DNA of 64,000 nt from Planococcus sp. CPCC 101016 (GCF_007859295.1 NZ_VOHB01000002.1:2404043-2468042), one strand, 5' to 3'. Shown: positions 15,471 through 24,238, counted from the first letter of the stretch. Numbers and translations: made by a program. The notes: generated by a model from the letters alone, not told the origin.

Positions 15471-16438
15471 CAGTTGCCGCCCCCTTCTTCTTCAGTTTCA
15501 GCCGCTGGTGGAACGGCCGTTTGCAGCCCGTCTAGCGGGAGATATTTCATCGTACCGCCTTCATCATTCATGATGTATAATTTAGCATTCGGCAGGACTG
15601 ATTCGAGTGTTTCCATAATAATCCGTTGCTTGGTAACTTCCGGGTTGTTTTCATATTCCAAATACAGTTTGTCGAACAACGCAACATCTCCTGTTGCCTG
15701 TTGGACCCGTGATACTTTCTGTCCTTCTGCGCGTGAATTGATTGCTGCTTTTTCTCCTAACGCTTCGTTGCGCTTCTGGTTTTCATATTTTCTTGCTTCA
15801 TTGATTTTTGTATTCATCGTTTCCCGGGCATCGGTTACGTTCGTGAATGCCGCACGCACTTCTTCATTCGGCAGCTCCACATCTTGGAGTTTGACGGCCA
15901 AAACTGTAATGCCGATATCGTACTTCTCAACGAGAGAGGCCAGTAGATCGCGCGTTTCCGCTTCAATTTCCGCTTTACCGGAAGTAAGCGCATCGTCGAT
16001 CAGTGAACTGCCGATAATGGAGCGGATGGATGCAGATGTTGCATCATGCAAAATATCCTGCGGTGCTTCTGCGTTGAATAAGTATTTTTTGGGATCGGTG
16101 ATTTTCCACTGAACCACTAAATCTGTCAGAACGATGTTTTCATCTCCAGTGATCATCTTGGTTTCTTTGTCAAAAGCAACAATTTCACCTTCTGCGTTCT
16201 GGTTATAGCCGAATTGCAGGCTATAGGTCTCTTTTGACAGGATTTCGGCTTGCTGTATCGGCCAAGGCATTTTAAAGTGCAAACCTGCCTCGGTGACGGT
16301 TTCATTGGCTACACCAAATGTGATGATGACAGCTTGTTCCGATTCATCTACTGTATACCAGGAAGTAAAAACTGCGATCAGCAGCAGAATTCCGGCAATA
16401 GACAGACCGATCACCGCCAGTACTTTTTTCGTCGTCAT
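15470..16438 (-). CDS. hflK: HflK, SPFH-domain modulator of FtsH
   Basis: The product is 322 aa with an N-terminal transmembrane helix (about 5-26), an SPFH domain and a C-terminal coiled-coil stretch, ending in an acidic, Gly-rich tail. It lacks the long Gly/Pro-rich N-terminus of E. coli HflK. It is the first gene of a two-gene operon with hflC. The upstream region holds an exact TGAAAC-N16-CGTA sigma-W-type promoter, implying induction by envelope stress. B. subtilis places its own SPFH protein FloA (yqfA) under sigma-W, an interesting parallel. Confidence 0.87.
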   Translation of the reverse strand: MTTKKVLAVIGLSIAGILLLIAVFTSWYTVDESEQAVIITFGVANETVTEAGLHFKMPWPIQQAEILSKETYSLQFGYNQNAEGEIVAFDKETKMITGDENIVLTDLVVQWKITDPKKYLFNAEAPQDILHDATSASIRSIIGSSLIDDALTSGKAEIEAETRDLLASLVEKYDIGITVLAVKLQDVELPNEEVRAAFTNVTDARETMNTKINEARKYENQKRNEALGEKAAINSRAEGQKVSRVQQATGDVALFDKLYLEYENNPEVTKQRIIMETLESVLPNAKLYIMNDEGGTMKYLPLDGLQTAVPPAAETEEEGGGN

Positions 16439-16469
16439 AGTAGTTCCCCCTTTTTCTTGTTACTTATCA

Positions 16470-16495
16470 TACGGAATGATAGTGAAATAGTTTCA
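16470..16495 (-). promoter_or_regulatory. Sigma-W-type promoter of hflK-hflC
   Basis: On the minus strand TGAAAC (16490-16495), 16 nt, CGTA (16470-16473), ending about 30 nt before the hflK ATG. It matches the two other sites in this window base for base in the core elements. Confidence 0.7.
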
Positions 16496-16504
16496 TAAAA
16501 AAAG

Positions 16505-16533
16505 AAAAAGAGCCCGGGGAAGGGGCTCTTTTT
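16505..16533 (-). terminator. Terminator of the phoP-phoR-ATP-grasp unit
   Basis: AAAAAGAGCCC and GGGCTCTTTTT pair, followed by further T residues on the minus strand. Confidence 0.88.
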
Positions 16534-16608
16534 CAAATCTTGCGGTTGAAGGGGGTTCTATTAAACCTTACCATTCGAGTGTGAAGCCAGTGTTAAGCTT
16601 CTGTAAAT

Positions 16609-17826
16609 TTACCATTGATTGTTTTTATACTTTTTATAATAATTCACTTGGCGTGCCAGCAGATAAACTTTGCGCTTCAAGTGTTTGTCTTTTTTGTAGA
16701 ATAGCGGATTGCCATACTGGCCTTTTTTGATCAGACGCTTGATGTCTTTCAATACGGCTTTGTTTGCCACAAAATTACGCAATACAGCTTTTGGTACTAC
16801 AGTGAATAGGAAATCTTCATTTAAATACGTTACAGGCTTATCGGTACGATAAATCAAATCATCGACGAAATACTCTGCCATATTGTGACCAAGGGCTGTC
16901 ACGTAATAGCTTGAACGGCCTTGACGAATGTTCACTTCAAATACTTTGAATTTGTTATCACGTGCATCGTATTTCAAATCGAAGTTTGCAAATCCATTAT
17001 AGCCGACCGCTTCAAGGAAATTCTGCAGTTTGACCATCATGTCTTTGTCAAAGCGTGTAATTAGCGCTGTATAGTTTCCGATTGCTGTAACTGTATGTTC
17101 CTGCAATACAACCTGTGCAAAAGTAACCAGCTGTGTTTTCCCTTTGGAATTTGCATAAATCACAGAATCCCACATGAATGTATCGTCTCCCGGAATGTAA
17201 TCCTGGATGATTAATTCGTCGCGGTAGCCGCCTGCTTTGATTTGCTGGATGACTTCGTGCATTTGTTTCGGACTTTCGACTTTATAGACTTTCTGCTGTC
17301 CTTCGAATTTGTTCTTCGTGTATTCGATGCCATTGCTCGGCTTAATAATCACGGGGAACATCATCTCTTCTTCAAATGGCACAGTCGAATTACAGTCATA
17401 GAAAAAAGTCGTCGGCGTGTCAATGCCATGTATTTTGCAAAGTTCATAGAAATTCGCTTTGACCTGGAGCTGATTCATCAAATCTTCATTAATATAATTA
17501 AAGACATAATGCTCGCGCAAAATTTTAGCGTTCTCGATAATCAAGCGGACATAAAGATCATTTGTGCCGATCAGTAAAAGAGTCTTGCCGGGAGCTCTGT
17601 ACTTCTCTGCTACGTCGATCAGGATGTTGGCAAACTGGGAATCGTCAGCCAAGCCTGAACGAAATTCAATTGTCTCCGTAATGGTGCTTAATGAGGTAAA
17701 AGATAAAGGTTCTTTGCCGACCAAAATCGGCTTGATGCCATATGCTTCGTGAAATGAAATAGCCATATTATAAGCGTTCATGTCTGTACCGATAATAATT
17801 GGCAAAAATGGGTGTTTAGTTTCCAT
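16609..17826 (-). CDS. ATP-grasp carboxylate-amine ligase, D-aspartate ligase-like
   Basis: The product is 405 aa. An N-terminal pre-ATP-grasp domain (PIIIGTDMNAYNMAISFHEAYG) is followed by an ATP-grasp fold with the phosphate/adenine lysine region FPVIIKPSNG, the QDYIPGDD loop, and metal-binding residues in FEVNIRQGRSSYY. From memory this pattern closely resembles Aslfm of Enterococcus faecium, which adds D-Asp to the lysine side chain of the cell-wall precursor. Planococcus walls are reported to have Lys-D-Glu bridges, so a D-Glu or D-Asp bridge ligase is a reasonable inference. It starts 15 nt after phoR with AGGAGG and is probably cotranscribed with phoPR. Confidence 0.65.
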   Translation of the reverse strand: METKHPFLPIIIGTDMNAYNMAISFHEAYGIKPILVGKEPLSFTSLSTITETIEFRSGLADDSQFANILIDVAEKYRAPGKTLLLIGTNDLYVRLIIENAKILREHYVFNYINEDLMNQLQVKANFYELCKIHGIDTPTTFFYDCNSTVPFEEEMMFPVIIKPSNGIEYTKNKFEGQQKVYKVESPKQMHEVIQQIKAGGYRDELIIQDYIPGDDTFMWDSVIYANSKGKTQLVTFAQVVLQEHTVTAIGNYTALITRFDKDMMVKLQNFLEAVGYNGFANFDLKYDARDNKFKVFEVNIRQGRSSYYVTALGHNMAEYFVDDLIYRTDKPVTYLNEDFLFTVVPKAVLRNFVANKAVLKDIKRLIKKGQYGNPLFYKKDKHLKRKVYLLARQVNYYKKYKNNQW

Positions 17827-17841
17827 GCTTTCCTCCTAAAA

Positions 17842-19239
17842 TTAACTAGCCAAAGGCAAATGGATGGTGAAGGTGGTGCCGACTCCAACAGTGCTATCGA
17901 CTTCCACTTTTCCATGATGCGCCTCGATTAAGTGTTTGACAATGGAGAGTCCAAGGCCGGTGCCGCCTGAATTGCGGCTGCGTGCTCGATCGACACGGTA
18001 AAAACGTTCAAATAACCGGCCGATTTCCGAGCTCTCTATTCCAATTCCCTGGTCTTCCACTTGAATGACAGCTTGATCGTCTTTGACGAAGAGCCTGATG
18101 GTAATTTCCGTATGATTGGTTGAATATGTAACGGCATTAATCAAGAGATTCATAATTACCTGGATCAAGCGGTTGTAGTCTCCTAAAACAGTCACCGGCT
18201 TAATCTCTAAATTCAATTGAATGGATTTTTCATTGATTTTCGGCTGTATCATTTCTACCGCTCTTTTTATGACAGCTTTCATATCTGTCGGCTGCGCGTT
18301 TACTTCAAAACCACTTTGTTCAACTTTTGAAAGGTCAAGCAGGTCGTTGATAAGCATCTCCAGCCGATTGCTTTCCGTATGGATAATACCCAAAAACGTC
18401 AGTAAGGTCTCGGTATCTTCATAAGCACCATCAAGCAAAGTTTCTGAAAAACCTTTTATGGACGTAACCGGTGTCCGAAGCTCATGGGAAACATTGGCCA
18501 CGAAATCTTTGCGGATCTGCTCCAGCCTTTTTAACTCTGTAATGTCATGAAACACAATAACGATTCCGAGCCAGCGCTGGTGCTCTCCAATGACAGGTGC
18601 GCCGTAGATATTGAGATTTTTGATTTTTAAGCCTGATACAAATTCAATTTGTGCGCGCGAATGCGTTTCTGTCATGAAAACATTCTCGATAAAATCTTCC
18701 ACTTCATAAGGCACTTGAATTTCTTTGTAAAACTTGCCCATTACGGCTTCAGGAGCCAAGTCGAATTCTTCCAGAAAAGGTTTATTGACTAGCGAAACTG
18801 CACCTTGCCGATCAATCATGATTAGCGCACTGCCCATATTTTCAATCAGGGTTTTCAGCCGTTCTTGTTCCATAACCCTGACTGCAGTAATTTCCTGCAG
18901 ATTTCGGGCCAAGACGTTGATGGTCCTGCTCAATTCGACACTGCCCTGCGCATTGGATTCAGATGCACGTGCTCGGTAATTGCCTTTTAGCAGTTCCATA
19001 GCTGTCTCTGTGGCATTTTCAATCGGCTTAATATTCACTTCAATGATCCGGCTGCCAATTATGGCTGAAAAAAGCAATGCAACTGCAAATGTGACTAACA
19101 AAATCAGCCAAATATCTGACTTGTCCTCGGCATTTTCATAGATGGGCATCAGCTGGAGCACAACAATGAATAAGCCAGTCAGCATCATTCCGATCCACAC
19201 CAGCAGCGTGGTAAGCAGGCGATGCCTAAAAGATTTCAT
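17842..19239 (-). CDS. phoR: Sensor histidine kinase PhoR, minimal extracellular loop
   Basis: The product is 465 aa. TM1 (about 10-31) and TM2 (about 44-63) are separated by only a dozen residues, so the extracytoplasmic sensor domain of B. subtilis PhoR (579 aa) is missing. A HAMP linker, a cytoplasmic PAS domain (about 122-235), HisKA with H252 in SHELRTP, and HATPase_c with N, G1 (DQGIGI) and G2 (GGTGLGLS) boxes follow. It overlaps phoP by 4 nt (ATGA). With PhoP it should control phosphate starvation genes. The layout suggests cytoplasmic or membrane signal input. Confidence 0.88.
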   Translation of the reverse strand: MKSFRHRLLTTLLVWIGMMLTGLFIVVLQLMPIYENAEDKSDIWLILLVTFAVALLFSAIIGSRIIEVNIKPIENATETAMELLKGNYRARASESNAQGSVELSRTINVLARNLQEITAVRVMEQERLKTLIENMGSALIMIDRQGAVSLVNKPFLEEFDLAPEAVMGKFYKEIQVPYEVEDFIENVFMTETHSRAQIEFVSGLKIKNLNIYGAPVIGEHQRWLGIVIVFHDITELKRLEQIRKDFVANVSHELRTPVTSIKGFSETLLDGAYEDTETLLTFLGIIHTESNRLEMLINDLLDLSKVEQSGFEVNAQPTDMKAVIKRAVEMIQPKINEKSIQLNLEIKPVTVLGDYNRLIQVIMNLLINAVTYSTNHTEITIRLFVKDDQAVIQVEDQGIGIESSEIGRLFERFYRVDRARSRNSGGTGLGLSIVKHLIEAHHGKVEVDSTVGVGTTFTIHLPLAS

Positions 19240-19943
19240 GAACTTTTCGGCTCCTCGAATTTATAGCCTAATCCCCGAATCGTTTTAATAAAGGTCGGCT
19301 TGCGGCTATTTTCTTCTATTTTATCGCGCAAATGACTAATATGGACATCAACAATCCGTGTATCTCCTGCAAAATCATATTTCCATACAGCACTCAGCAA
19401 CTGATCACGCGTCAATACCCGATTTTTGTTTTCCATCAAATACACCAGCAGCTCAAATTCCTTTGGTGTAAATTCCAGCTGTTCTTTATTAAGGAAAACT
19501 TCAAATCGATCGGGATAGACATCCAATTGGCCGAGAGAAATTGGTGTAGAAGAATCTGGTGTGGCCGTTGGAACATTAGTGGCTCTTCTCAATACAGCTT
19601 TTATACGGGCTACAACTTCTCTGGGGCTGAAGGGCTTAGTCATGTAATCATCCGCTCCCAACTCCAGCCCCAATACCTTATCAAACTCATCGCCTTTGGC
19701 CGTCAGCATAATAATCGGTGTATTGATTTTTTGCTGGCGCAGCGATTTGCAAACCTCCACTCCGTCCATCGACGGCAGCATGAGATCCAAGACAATCAAC
19801 GATGGATTTTCACTGAGGGCCAATTCATAGCCCTGTTTTCCGTCATTTGCAATAATGGTTTCAAAACCGGCCTGAACAAGATTATAGGACAGTAAGGTCG
19901 CAATTGAATGTTCATCTTCAATTATCAGTATTTTCTTCGGCAT
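19236..19943 (-). CDS. phoP: Response regulator PhoP (OmpR family)
   Basis: The product is 235 aa. The receiver domain has the acidic pair E9-D10 and phosphoacceptor D53 (VLDLMLP). A C-terminal OmpR winged helix follows (LTRDQLL ... GDTRIVDVHISHLRDKIE ... RGLGYKF). The start at 19943 has GGAGG 7 nt upstream; in-frame codons up to 19982 are not conserved. It is the usual upstream partner of phoR and lies 45 nt after the MaoC-like gene, so it may be transcribed from that gene's promoter. Confidence 0.94.
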   Translation of the reverse strand: MPKKILIIEDEHSIATLLSYNLVQAGFETIIANDGKQGYELALSENPSLIVLDLMLPSMDGVEVCKSLRQQKINTPIIMLTAKGDEFDKVLGLELGADDYMTKPFSPREVVARIKAVLRRATNVPTATPDSSTPISLGQLDVYPDRFEVFLNKEQLEFTPKEFELLVYLMENKNRVLTRDQLLSAVWKYDFAGDTRIVDVHISHLRDKIEENSRKPTFIKTIRGLGYKFEEPKSS

Positions 19944-19988
19944 TTTACATCCTCCACACTCAGTTTGAAACCCCCATCTCAAACCGCG

Positions 19989-20465
19989 TTAGACATTATC
20001 TGTTGTATGAGTTGTTATCTGTTCTACTATTTGCGGCGGGTTTGCAGTAATTTGTCCTTGTATCGCGATTTCACCCTTTTCATCGATTCCTTCAACCTGG
20101 ACGATTACTTCATTATGCTTAATATCCACTTCAACGACTTCCAATAAAAAATCGATGGTCGCGTAATGATAGACAGGTTTTAAGAAAGTCAGCTGCTGGC
20201 TGGTAATATAAGATCCAGGACCCGGTATATACTTGGACACCGCCGAGGTCAGAATGCCTGTCAACATGATGTTCGGTACGACAGGCTTTTCAAAAGAAGT
20301 CTGTGAAGCGAAATCGTGTTGAATATACAGCGGGTTGCTGTCATTTGTCAAACCCAGATAGATCAGAAGATCTTTGTCTTCAATCTTTTCTGTCAGCTTT
20401 AGTTTCTCGCCGATTTTGATCTCTTCCACTCGCCGGCCTAATTTTCGCTTTTTCCCAAGCAACAA
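19989..20465 (-). CDS. MaoC-like hotdog-fold dehydratase
   Basis: The product is 158 aa from a TTG start at 20465, with GGAGGG 7 nt upstream; an ATG at 20480 overlaps that site. The sequence has the MaoC/(R)-hydratase hotdog layout: LTNDSNPLYIQHDFA hydratase motif, FEKPVVPNIMLTG, and LTFLKPVYHYATI. The family hydrates enoyl-CoA or enoyl-ACP. The position between mdh and phoP is, from memory, conserved in Bacillus cereus-type genomes. Its substrate is unknown. The promoter -10 is buried in a palindrome (20486-20504). Confidence 0.75.
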   Translation of the reverse strand: MLLGKKRKLGRRVEEIKIGEKLKLTEKIEDKDLLIYLGLTNDSNPLYIQHDFASQTSFEKPVVPNIMLTGILTSAVSKYIPGPGSYITSQQLTFLKPVYHYATIDFLLEVVEVDIKHNEVIVQVEGIDEKGEIAIQGQITANPPQIVEQITTHTTDNV

Positions 20466-20485
20466 ACAACATCCCTCCATTTTCT

Positions 20486-20504
20486 TGATACTCCTATAGT
20501 ATCA
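20486..20504. promoter_or_regulatory. Palindrome over the -10 region of the maoC-phoPR promoter
   Basis: TGATACT and AGTATCA arms surround a 5-nt centre. On the minus strand the left arm contains a TACTAT -10 box, with TTGCAC 18 nt upstream as a plausible -35. This is the placement expected for a repressor operator. It does not match the PhoP box (TTAACA repeats). Confidence 0.45.
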
Positions 20505-20587
20505 ATTTAGCCAATGAAAGTGCAAGCGCCTAAGGTATCAGGAAAAACAGCAACAACGAATGCAATCTTTTAAAAAGGCAATAGGCT

Positions 20588-20616
20588 AAAAAAAGGGCAG
20601 GGAATTATCCCCGCCC
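20588..20616 (-). terminator. Terminator of mdh
   Basis: GGGCGGGGA and TTCCCTGCCC pair around a short AT loop, followed by seven T on the minus strand. Confidence 0.88.
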
Positions 20617-20637
20617 GTCTTCTGTGCAGATCATAGA

Positions 20638-21576
20638 TTATGCCAATACTTTCATTACAGCTTTCACTGAATCGGCCGATTTGTTTAACAAAGCTTCCTC
20701 TTCTTCATTTAAATCTATTTCAATGATTTTTTCGATGCCGCCAGCGCCCAGTATAGTCGGTACACCCAAATAAATTCCATCTAAACCATACTCGCCTTCA
20801 AGATAAGCAATGGATGGCAAAATTCGGCGCTGATCTTTAATAATCGCTTCCGCCATCTCGACCAGAGATGCAGCCGGCGCGTAATAAGCTGAACCATTTC
20901 CAAGAAGGTTGACGATTTCTGCTCCGCCTTTGCGTGTACGCATTACAATTTCTTCCAACCGTTCTTTGGAAATCATTTTTTCCAATGGAATACCGCCTGC
21001 ATAGGAATAACGCACGAGCGGCACCATATCATCACCATGGCCGCCAAGAACGAATCCAGTGACATCTTTAACCGATACATTCAACTCTTCCGCCACAAAA
21101 GTCCGGAAACGGGCAGAGTCGAGTACACCGGATTGTCCGATAACGCGTTCTTTTGGAAATCCGGAGGCCTGGAAGACGGTATAAGTCATCGCATCAACCG
21201 GATTCGTCAAGACAATGATCGTCGTATCAGGAGAGTATTTCACAATATCCGCTGTAACAGCCTTCATGACTTTCTGATTGGTTTGAACCAGGTCATCTCG
21301 GCTCATACCCGGTTTACGCGCAATTCCTGCTGTAATGATGACTAAATCGGAGTCTTTGGTATCTTCGTAATTTGATGTACCAGAGACTCGAGCATCAAAC
21401 CCTTGAACAGGACTAGCTTCTGTCATATCCAGTGCTTTCCCTTTTGCCGGATTTTCCATTGGCGGAATATCCACTAAAACGACGTCGCCCAATTCTTTTT
21501 GCGCCAATAAGAAAGCTGTCGTCGCTCCTGTAAAGCCTGAACCAATCACTGAAATCTTTTTACGTTTGAATGTCAT
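20638..21576 (-). CDS. mdh: Malate dehydrogenase
   Basis: The product is 312 aa of the LDH-like malate dehydrogenase family, converting malate and NAD to oxaloacetate. It shows the GSGFTG nucleotide loop, the substrate arginines ([13 protein letters not shown] region) and the catalytic His in [15 protein letters not shown] precedes the ATG at 21576; an ATG at 21621 lies in the icd-mdh gap and is not conserved. The mdh-icd-citZ order follows B. subtilis, but icd and mdh are separated by a terminator. Confidence 0.96.
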   Translation of the reverse strand: MTFKRKKISVIGSGFTGATTAFLLAQKELGDVVLVDIPPMENPAKGKALDMTEASPVQGFDARVSGTSNYEDTKDSDLVIITAGIARKPGMSRDDLVQTNQKVMKAVTADIVKYSPDTTIIVLTNPVDAMTYTVFQASGFPKERVIGQSGVLDSARFRTFVAEELNVSVKDVTGFVLGGHGDDMVPLVRYSYAGGIPLEKMISKERLEEIVMRTRKGGAEIVNLLGNGSAYYAPAASLVEMAEAIIKDQRRILPSIAYLEGEYGLDGIYLGVPTILGAGGIEKIIEIDLNEEEEALLNKSADSVKAVMKVLA

Positions 21577-21653
21577 GAAATATCTCTCCTTTTTTAATAG
21601 ATGATTTTCATTAAAAGTCATATAAAAAGCTCGGATTCTACTAATAATTAATA

Positions 21654-21680
21654 CAAAAAAGGAGGGAAAAATTCCCCTCC
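21654..21680 (-). terminator. Terminator of icd
   Basis: GGAGGGGAAT and TTTTTCCCTCC pair, followed by six T on the minus strand. Confidence 0.85.
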
Positions 21681-21693
21681 CTCTCTTTTACTT

Positions 21694-22962
21694 TTATAGG
21701 TTTTTGATCAATTCATCAGCAAACTCAGAGCATTTCACTTCTGTAGCGCCATCCATTAGACGTGCAAAGTCATAAGTTACAACTTTAGAAGCGATTGTTT
21801 TCTCCATAGAGTTTGTGATCAATTTAGCAGCTTCTCCCCATCCAAGGTGTTCAAGCATCAATACGCCTGAAAGGATGACAGAAGAAGGATTCACTTTATC
21901 AAGGCCAGCATATTTAGGTGCTGTACCGTGAGTTGCTTCGAAAATCGCATGTCCAGTATCGTAGTTGATGTTCGCTCCAGGAGCGATACCAATTCCGCCT
22001 ACTTGAGCAGCCAAAGCGTCAGAGATGTAGTCTCCGTTCAAGTTCATTGTTGCTACAACATCGAACTCGCTTGGACGTGTAAGGATTTGCTGAAGGAAGA
22101 TATCAGCGATTGAATCTTTCACAAGGATTTTGCCTGAAGCAAGCGCATCTTCTTGTGCTTTGTTCGCAGCGTCAGTACCTTTTTCATCTTTGATAGCGTC
22201 GTATTCGTTCCATGTGAATACTTTATCGCCGAACTCTTGCTCAGCCACTTCATAGCCCCAGTTTTTGAAAGCTCCTTCAGTGAACTTCATGATGTTCCCT
22301 TTATGAACAAGCGTTAATGATTCGCGGCCTTCAGTAATTGCATAGTTGATTGCAGCACGAACTAAACGTTTTGTTCCTTCTTCTGAAATCGGTTTGATGC
22401 CGATACCTGAAGATTCAGGGAAGCGGATGTTTTTAACAGCCATTTCATCTTGTAGGAATGAGATTAATTTCTTCACTTCATCAGAACCATTAGCGTATTC
22501 GATACCAGCATAGATATCCTCTGTGTTTTCACGGAAGATGACCATATCCGTATCTTCAGGACGTTTTACCGGTGAAGGTACGCCATCGAAGTAACGAACT
22601 GGACGCAAGCATGTGTACAAATCAAGTTCCTGGCGAAGTGCTACGTTCAATGAACGGATACCGCCGCCGATTGGAGTTGTTAAAGGGCCTTTGATTGCAA
22701 TCAAGTATTCACGGATTACTTCAAGAGTTTCTTCAGGAAGCCATTCTCCAGTTTCGTCAAATGCTTTTTGTCCTGCAAGAACTTCTTTCCAGACGATTGA
22801 TTTTTCACCGTTATAAGCTTTAGTAACTGCTTCTTCTAAAACGCGTGAAGCTGCATTCCAGATATCTGGTCCTGTACCGTCACCGATAATGTAAGGAATT
22901 ACTGCATTGTTTGGAACGTTCAAGACACCGTTTTCTACTGAAATTTTTTCGCCGTTAGTCAT
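21694..22962 (-). CDS. icd: Isocitrate dehydrogenase (NADP)
   Basis: The product is 422 aa, matching B. subtilis Icd. It oxidatively decarboxylates isocitrate to 2-oxoglutarate. The isocitrate-binding stretch [18 protein letters not shown], the [14 protein letters not shown] segment and the HGTAPKYAG nucleotide-binding element are present. The start at 22962 has GGAGG 9 nt upstream. It lies 93 nt after citZ with a hairpin (22991-23016) in the gap, so the pair is likely cotranscribed with possible processing. Confidence 0.96.
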   Translation of the reverse strand: MTNGEKISVENGVLNVPNNAVIPYIIGDGTGPDIWNAASRVLEEAVTKAYNGEKSIVWKEVLAGQKAFDETGEWLPEETLEVIREYLIAIKGPLTTPIGGGIRSLNVALRQELDLYTCLRPVRYFDGVPSPVKRPEDTDMVIFRENTEDIYAGIEYANGSDEVKKLISFLQDEMAVKNIRFPESSGIGIKPISEEGTKRLVRAAINYAITEGRESLTLVHKGNIMKFTEGAFKNWGYEVAEQEFGDKVFTWNEYDAIKDEKGTDAANKAQEDALASGKILVKDSIADIFLQQILTRPSEFDVVATMNLNGDYISDALAAQVGGIGIAPGANINYDTGHAIFEATHGTAPKYAGLDKVNPSSVILSGVLMLEHLGWGEAAKLITNSMEKTIASKVVTYDFARLMDGATEVKCSEFADELIKNL

Positions 22963-22990
22963 GTCTAATTTCCTCCTATGGTCAAAGTCA

Positions 22991-23016
22991 TAGGGCTGCA
23001 CAGTGTGCTAGCCCTA
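22991..23016 (-). other. Intercistronic hairpin between citZ and icd
   Basis: TAGGGCT and AGCCCTA arms, extended by GCACA/TGTGC, form a stable stem with no T run. It is more likely an mRNA-stability or processing element than a terminator. Confidence 0.6.
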
Positions 23017-23055
23017 TAAGTTAGATTTTTTTATCGTAATAATTGTTAAAGATGT

Positions 23056-24171
23056 TTATCTTTCTTCAACCGGCACGTAAGTCTGCATGCCCGGTCCGAT
23101 ATAATCCGCACGCGGACGGATCAAGCGGTTGTCTGCGTACTGCTCGAGGATATGCGCCAGCCAGCCCGATGTACGGGATACCGCGAAAATCGGCGTGAAC
23201 AAGTCATGCTCGATGTTCAGGCTGTGGTATACAGATGCGGAATAGAAATCCACGTTCGGCGGCAGGTTTTTCTGGCCTGTGACGATTTCGTCGATCTTCA
23301 CCGACATCTCGTACCATTTTTCTTCACCGCGGATCTTCGTCAATTTCTGGGACATGTCGCGCAAATGCTTCGCACGCGGGTCGCCCTTGCGGTAGACACG
23401 GTGGCCGAAGCCCATGATTTTTTCTTTGTTCGCCAATTTTTCTGTGATGACTTTTTCCACGTTGTCGACTGAGCCGATTTCCGTTAGCATCTTCATCACT
23501 TGTTCGTTGGCGCCGCCGTGAAGCGGGCCTTTCAAAGCGCCGATGGCTGCCGTAACACCGGAATAGACGTCAGACAAAGTTGCCACTGCCACACGAGCCG
23601 TGAACGTCGAAGCGTTCAATTCGTGGTCGGCGTGAAGCACCAATGCTTTGTTGAACGCTTCCTCTTCGATCGCTTCCGGCAGTTCGCCAGACAGCATGTA
23701 CAGGAAGTTGGCCGCGAAGCTCAAGTCGGTTTTCGGGGCAACCGGCTCCTGGCCGTTGCGGATGCGGCCGAAGGCCGTCACCAGCGTCGAAATCTTCGCT
23801 TGGATTTTGATGGCTTTGTTGTAATTCGCTTCCGGGTTCATCACTTCTGCTTCTTCATCGAACAAGCCGAGCATGGAAACCGCTGTGCGGAGTGCCGCCA
23901 TCGGGTGGACATTCTTGATGTCGTATGTTTTGAAATGATCCAATACGGCCTGTGGAACAGCCATGTTGTCAGCCAGCTGCTGCTTCAGTTCTGCCAGCTC
24001 GTCCGCTTTCGGCAAGCGCTGGTGCCATAGCAGGTAAATCACTTCTTCGAAGCTTGCGTTTACGGCCAAGTCATCAATATCATAGCCAACGTATGTAAGT
24101 GTGTCATCAATGATCGAGCTGATGGCGGATTGGGTTGCTACTACCCCTTCTAAACCTTTTGACGATGTCAT
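23056..24171 (-). CDS. citZ: Citrate synthase
   Basis: The product is 371 aa, typical of Bacillales CitZ. It condenses oxaloacetate and acetyl-CoA. The catalytic residues are visible in LKGPLHGGANEQV, MGFGHRVYRKGDPRA and the active-site Asp of NVDFYSASVY. The coding sequence is clearly richer in GC than icd and fxsA on either side, with many GCG/CGG/CCG codons. This suggests either different codon selection or acquisition from a higher-GC relative. The upstream region has a cre-like site over the -35 and an attenuator-like leader. Confidence 0.96.
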   Translation of the reverse strand: MTSSKGLEGVVATQSAISSIIDDTLTYVGYDIDDLAVNASFEEVIYLLWHQRLPKADELAELKQQLADNMAVPQAVLDHFKTYDIKNVHPMAALRTAVSMLGLFDEEAEVMNPEANYNKAIKIQAKISTLVTAFGRIRNGQEPVAPKTDLSFAANFLYMLSGELPEAIEEEAFNKALVLHADHELNASTFTARVAVATLSDVYSGVTAAIGALKGPLHGGANEQVMKMLTEIGSVDNVEKVITEKLANKEKIMGFGHRVYRKGDPRAKHLRDMSQKLTKIRGEEKWYEMSVKIDEIVTGQKNLPPNVDFYSASVYHSLNIEHDLFTPIFAVSRTSGWLAHILEQYADNRLIRPRADYIGPGMQTYVPVEER

Positions 24172-24198
24172 TTAAATCGCTCCTTCTTCAGTCTATTT

Positions 24199-24238
24199 CA
24201 TCATTCCAAAAAAAAATGCAGAATGATGTCTCATCTGC
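24199..24238 (-). promoter_or_regulatory. Attenuator-like alternative hairpins in the citZ leader
   Basis: On the minus strand GCAGATGA pairs with TCA(T)TCTGC (24218-24238), followed by nine T (24208-24216): an intrinsic-terminator shape between promoter and ATG. A competing 8-bp perfect stem, CATCATTC (24221-24228) with GAATGATG (24199-24206), would disrupt it and loop out the T run. The two structures exclude each other. Confidence 0.5.

Noticed and set aside
22991..23016. Terminator between citZ and icd
   Set aside because: The stem is strong but has no T run on the transcript side; it is listed as an intercistronic hairpin instead.
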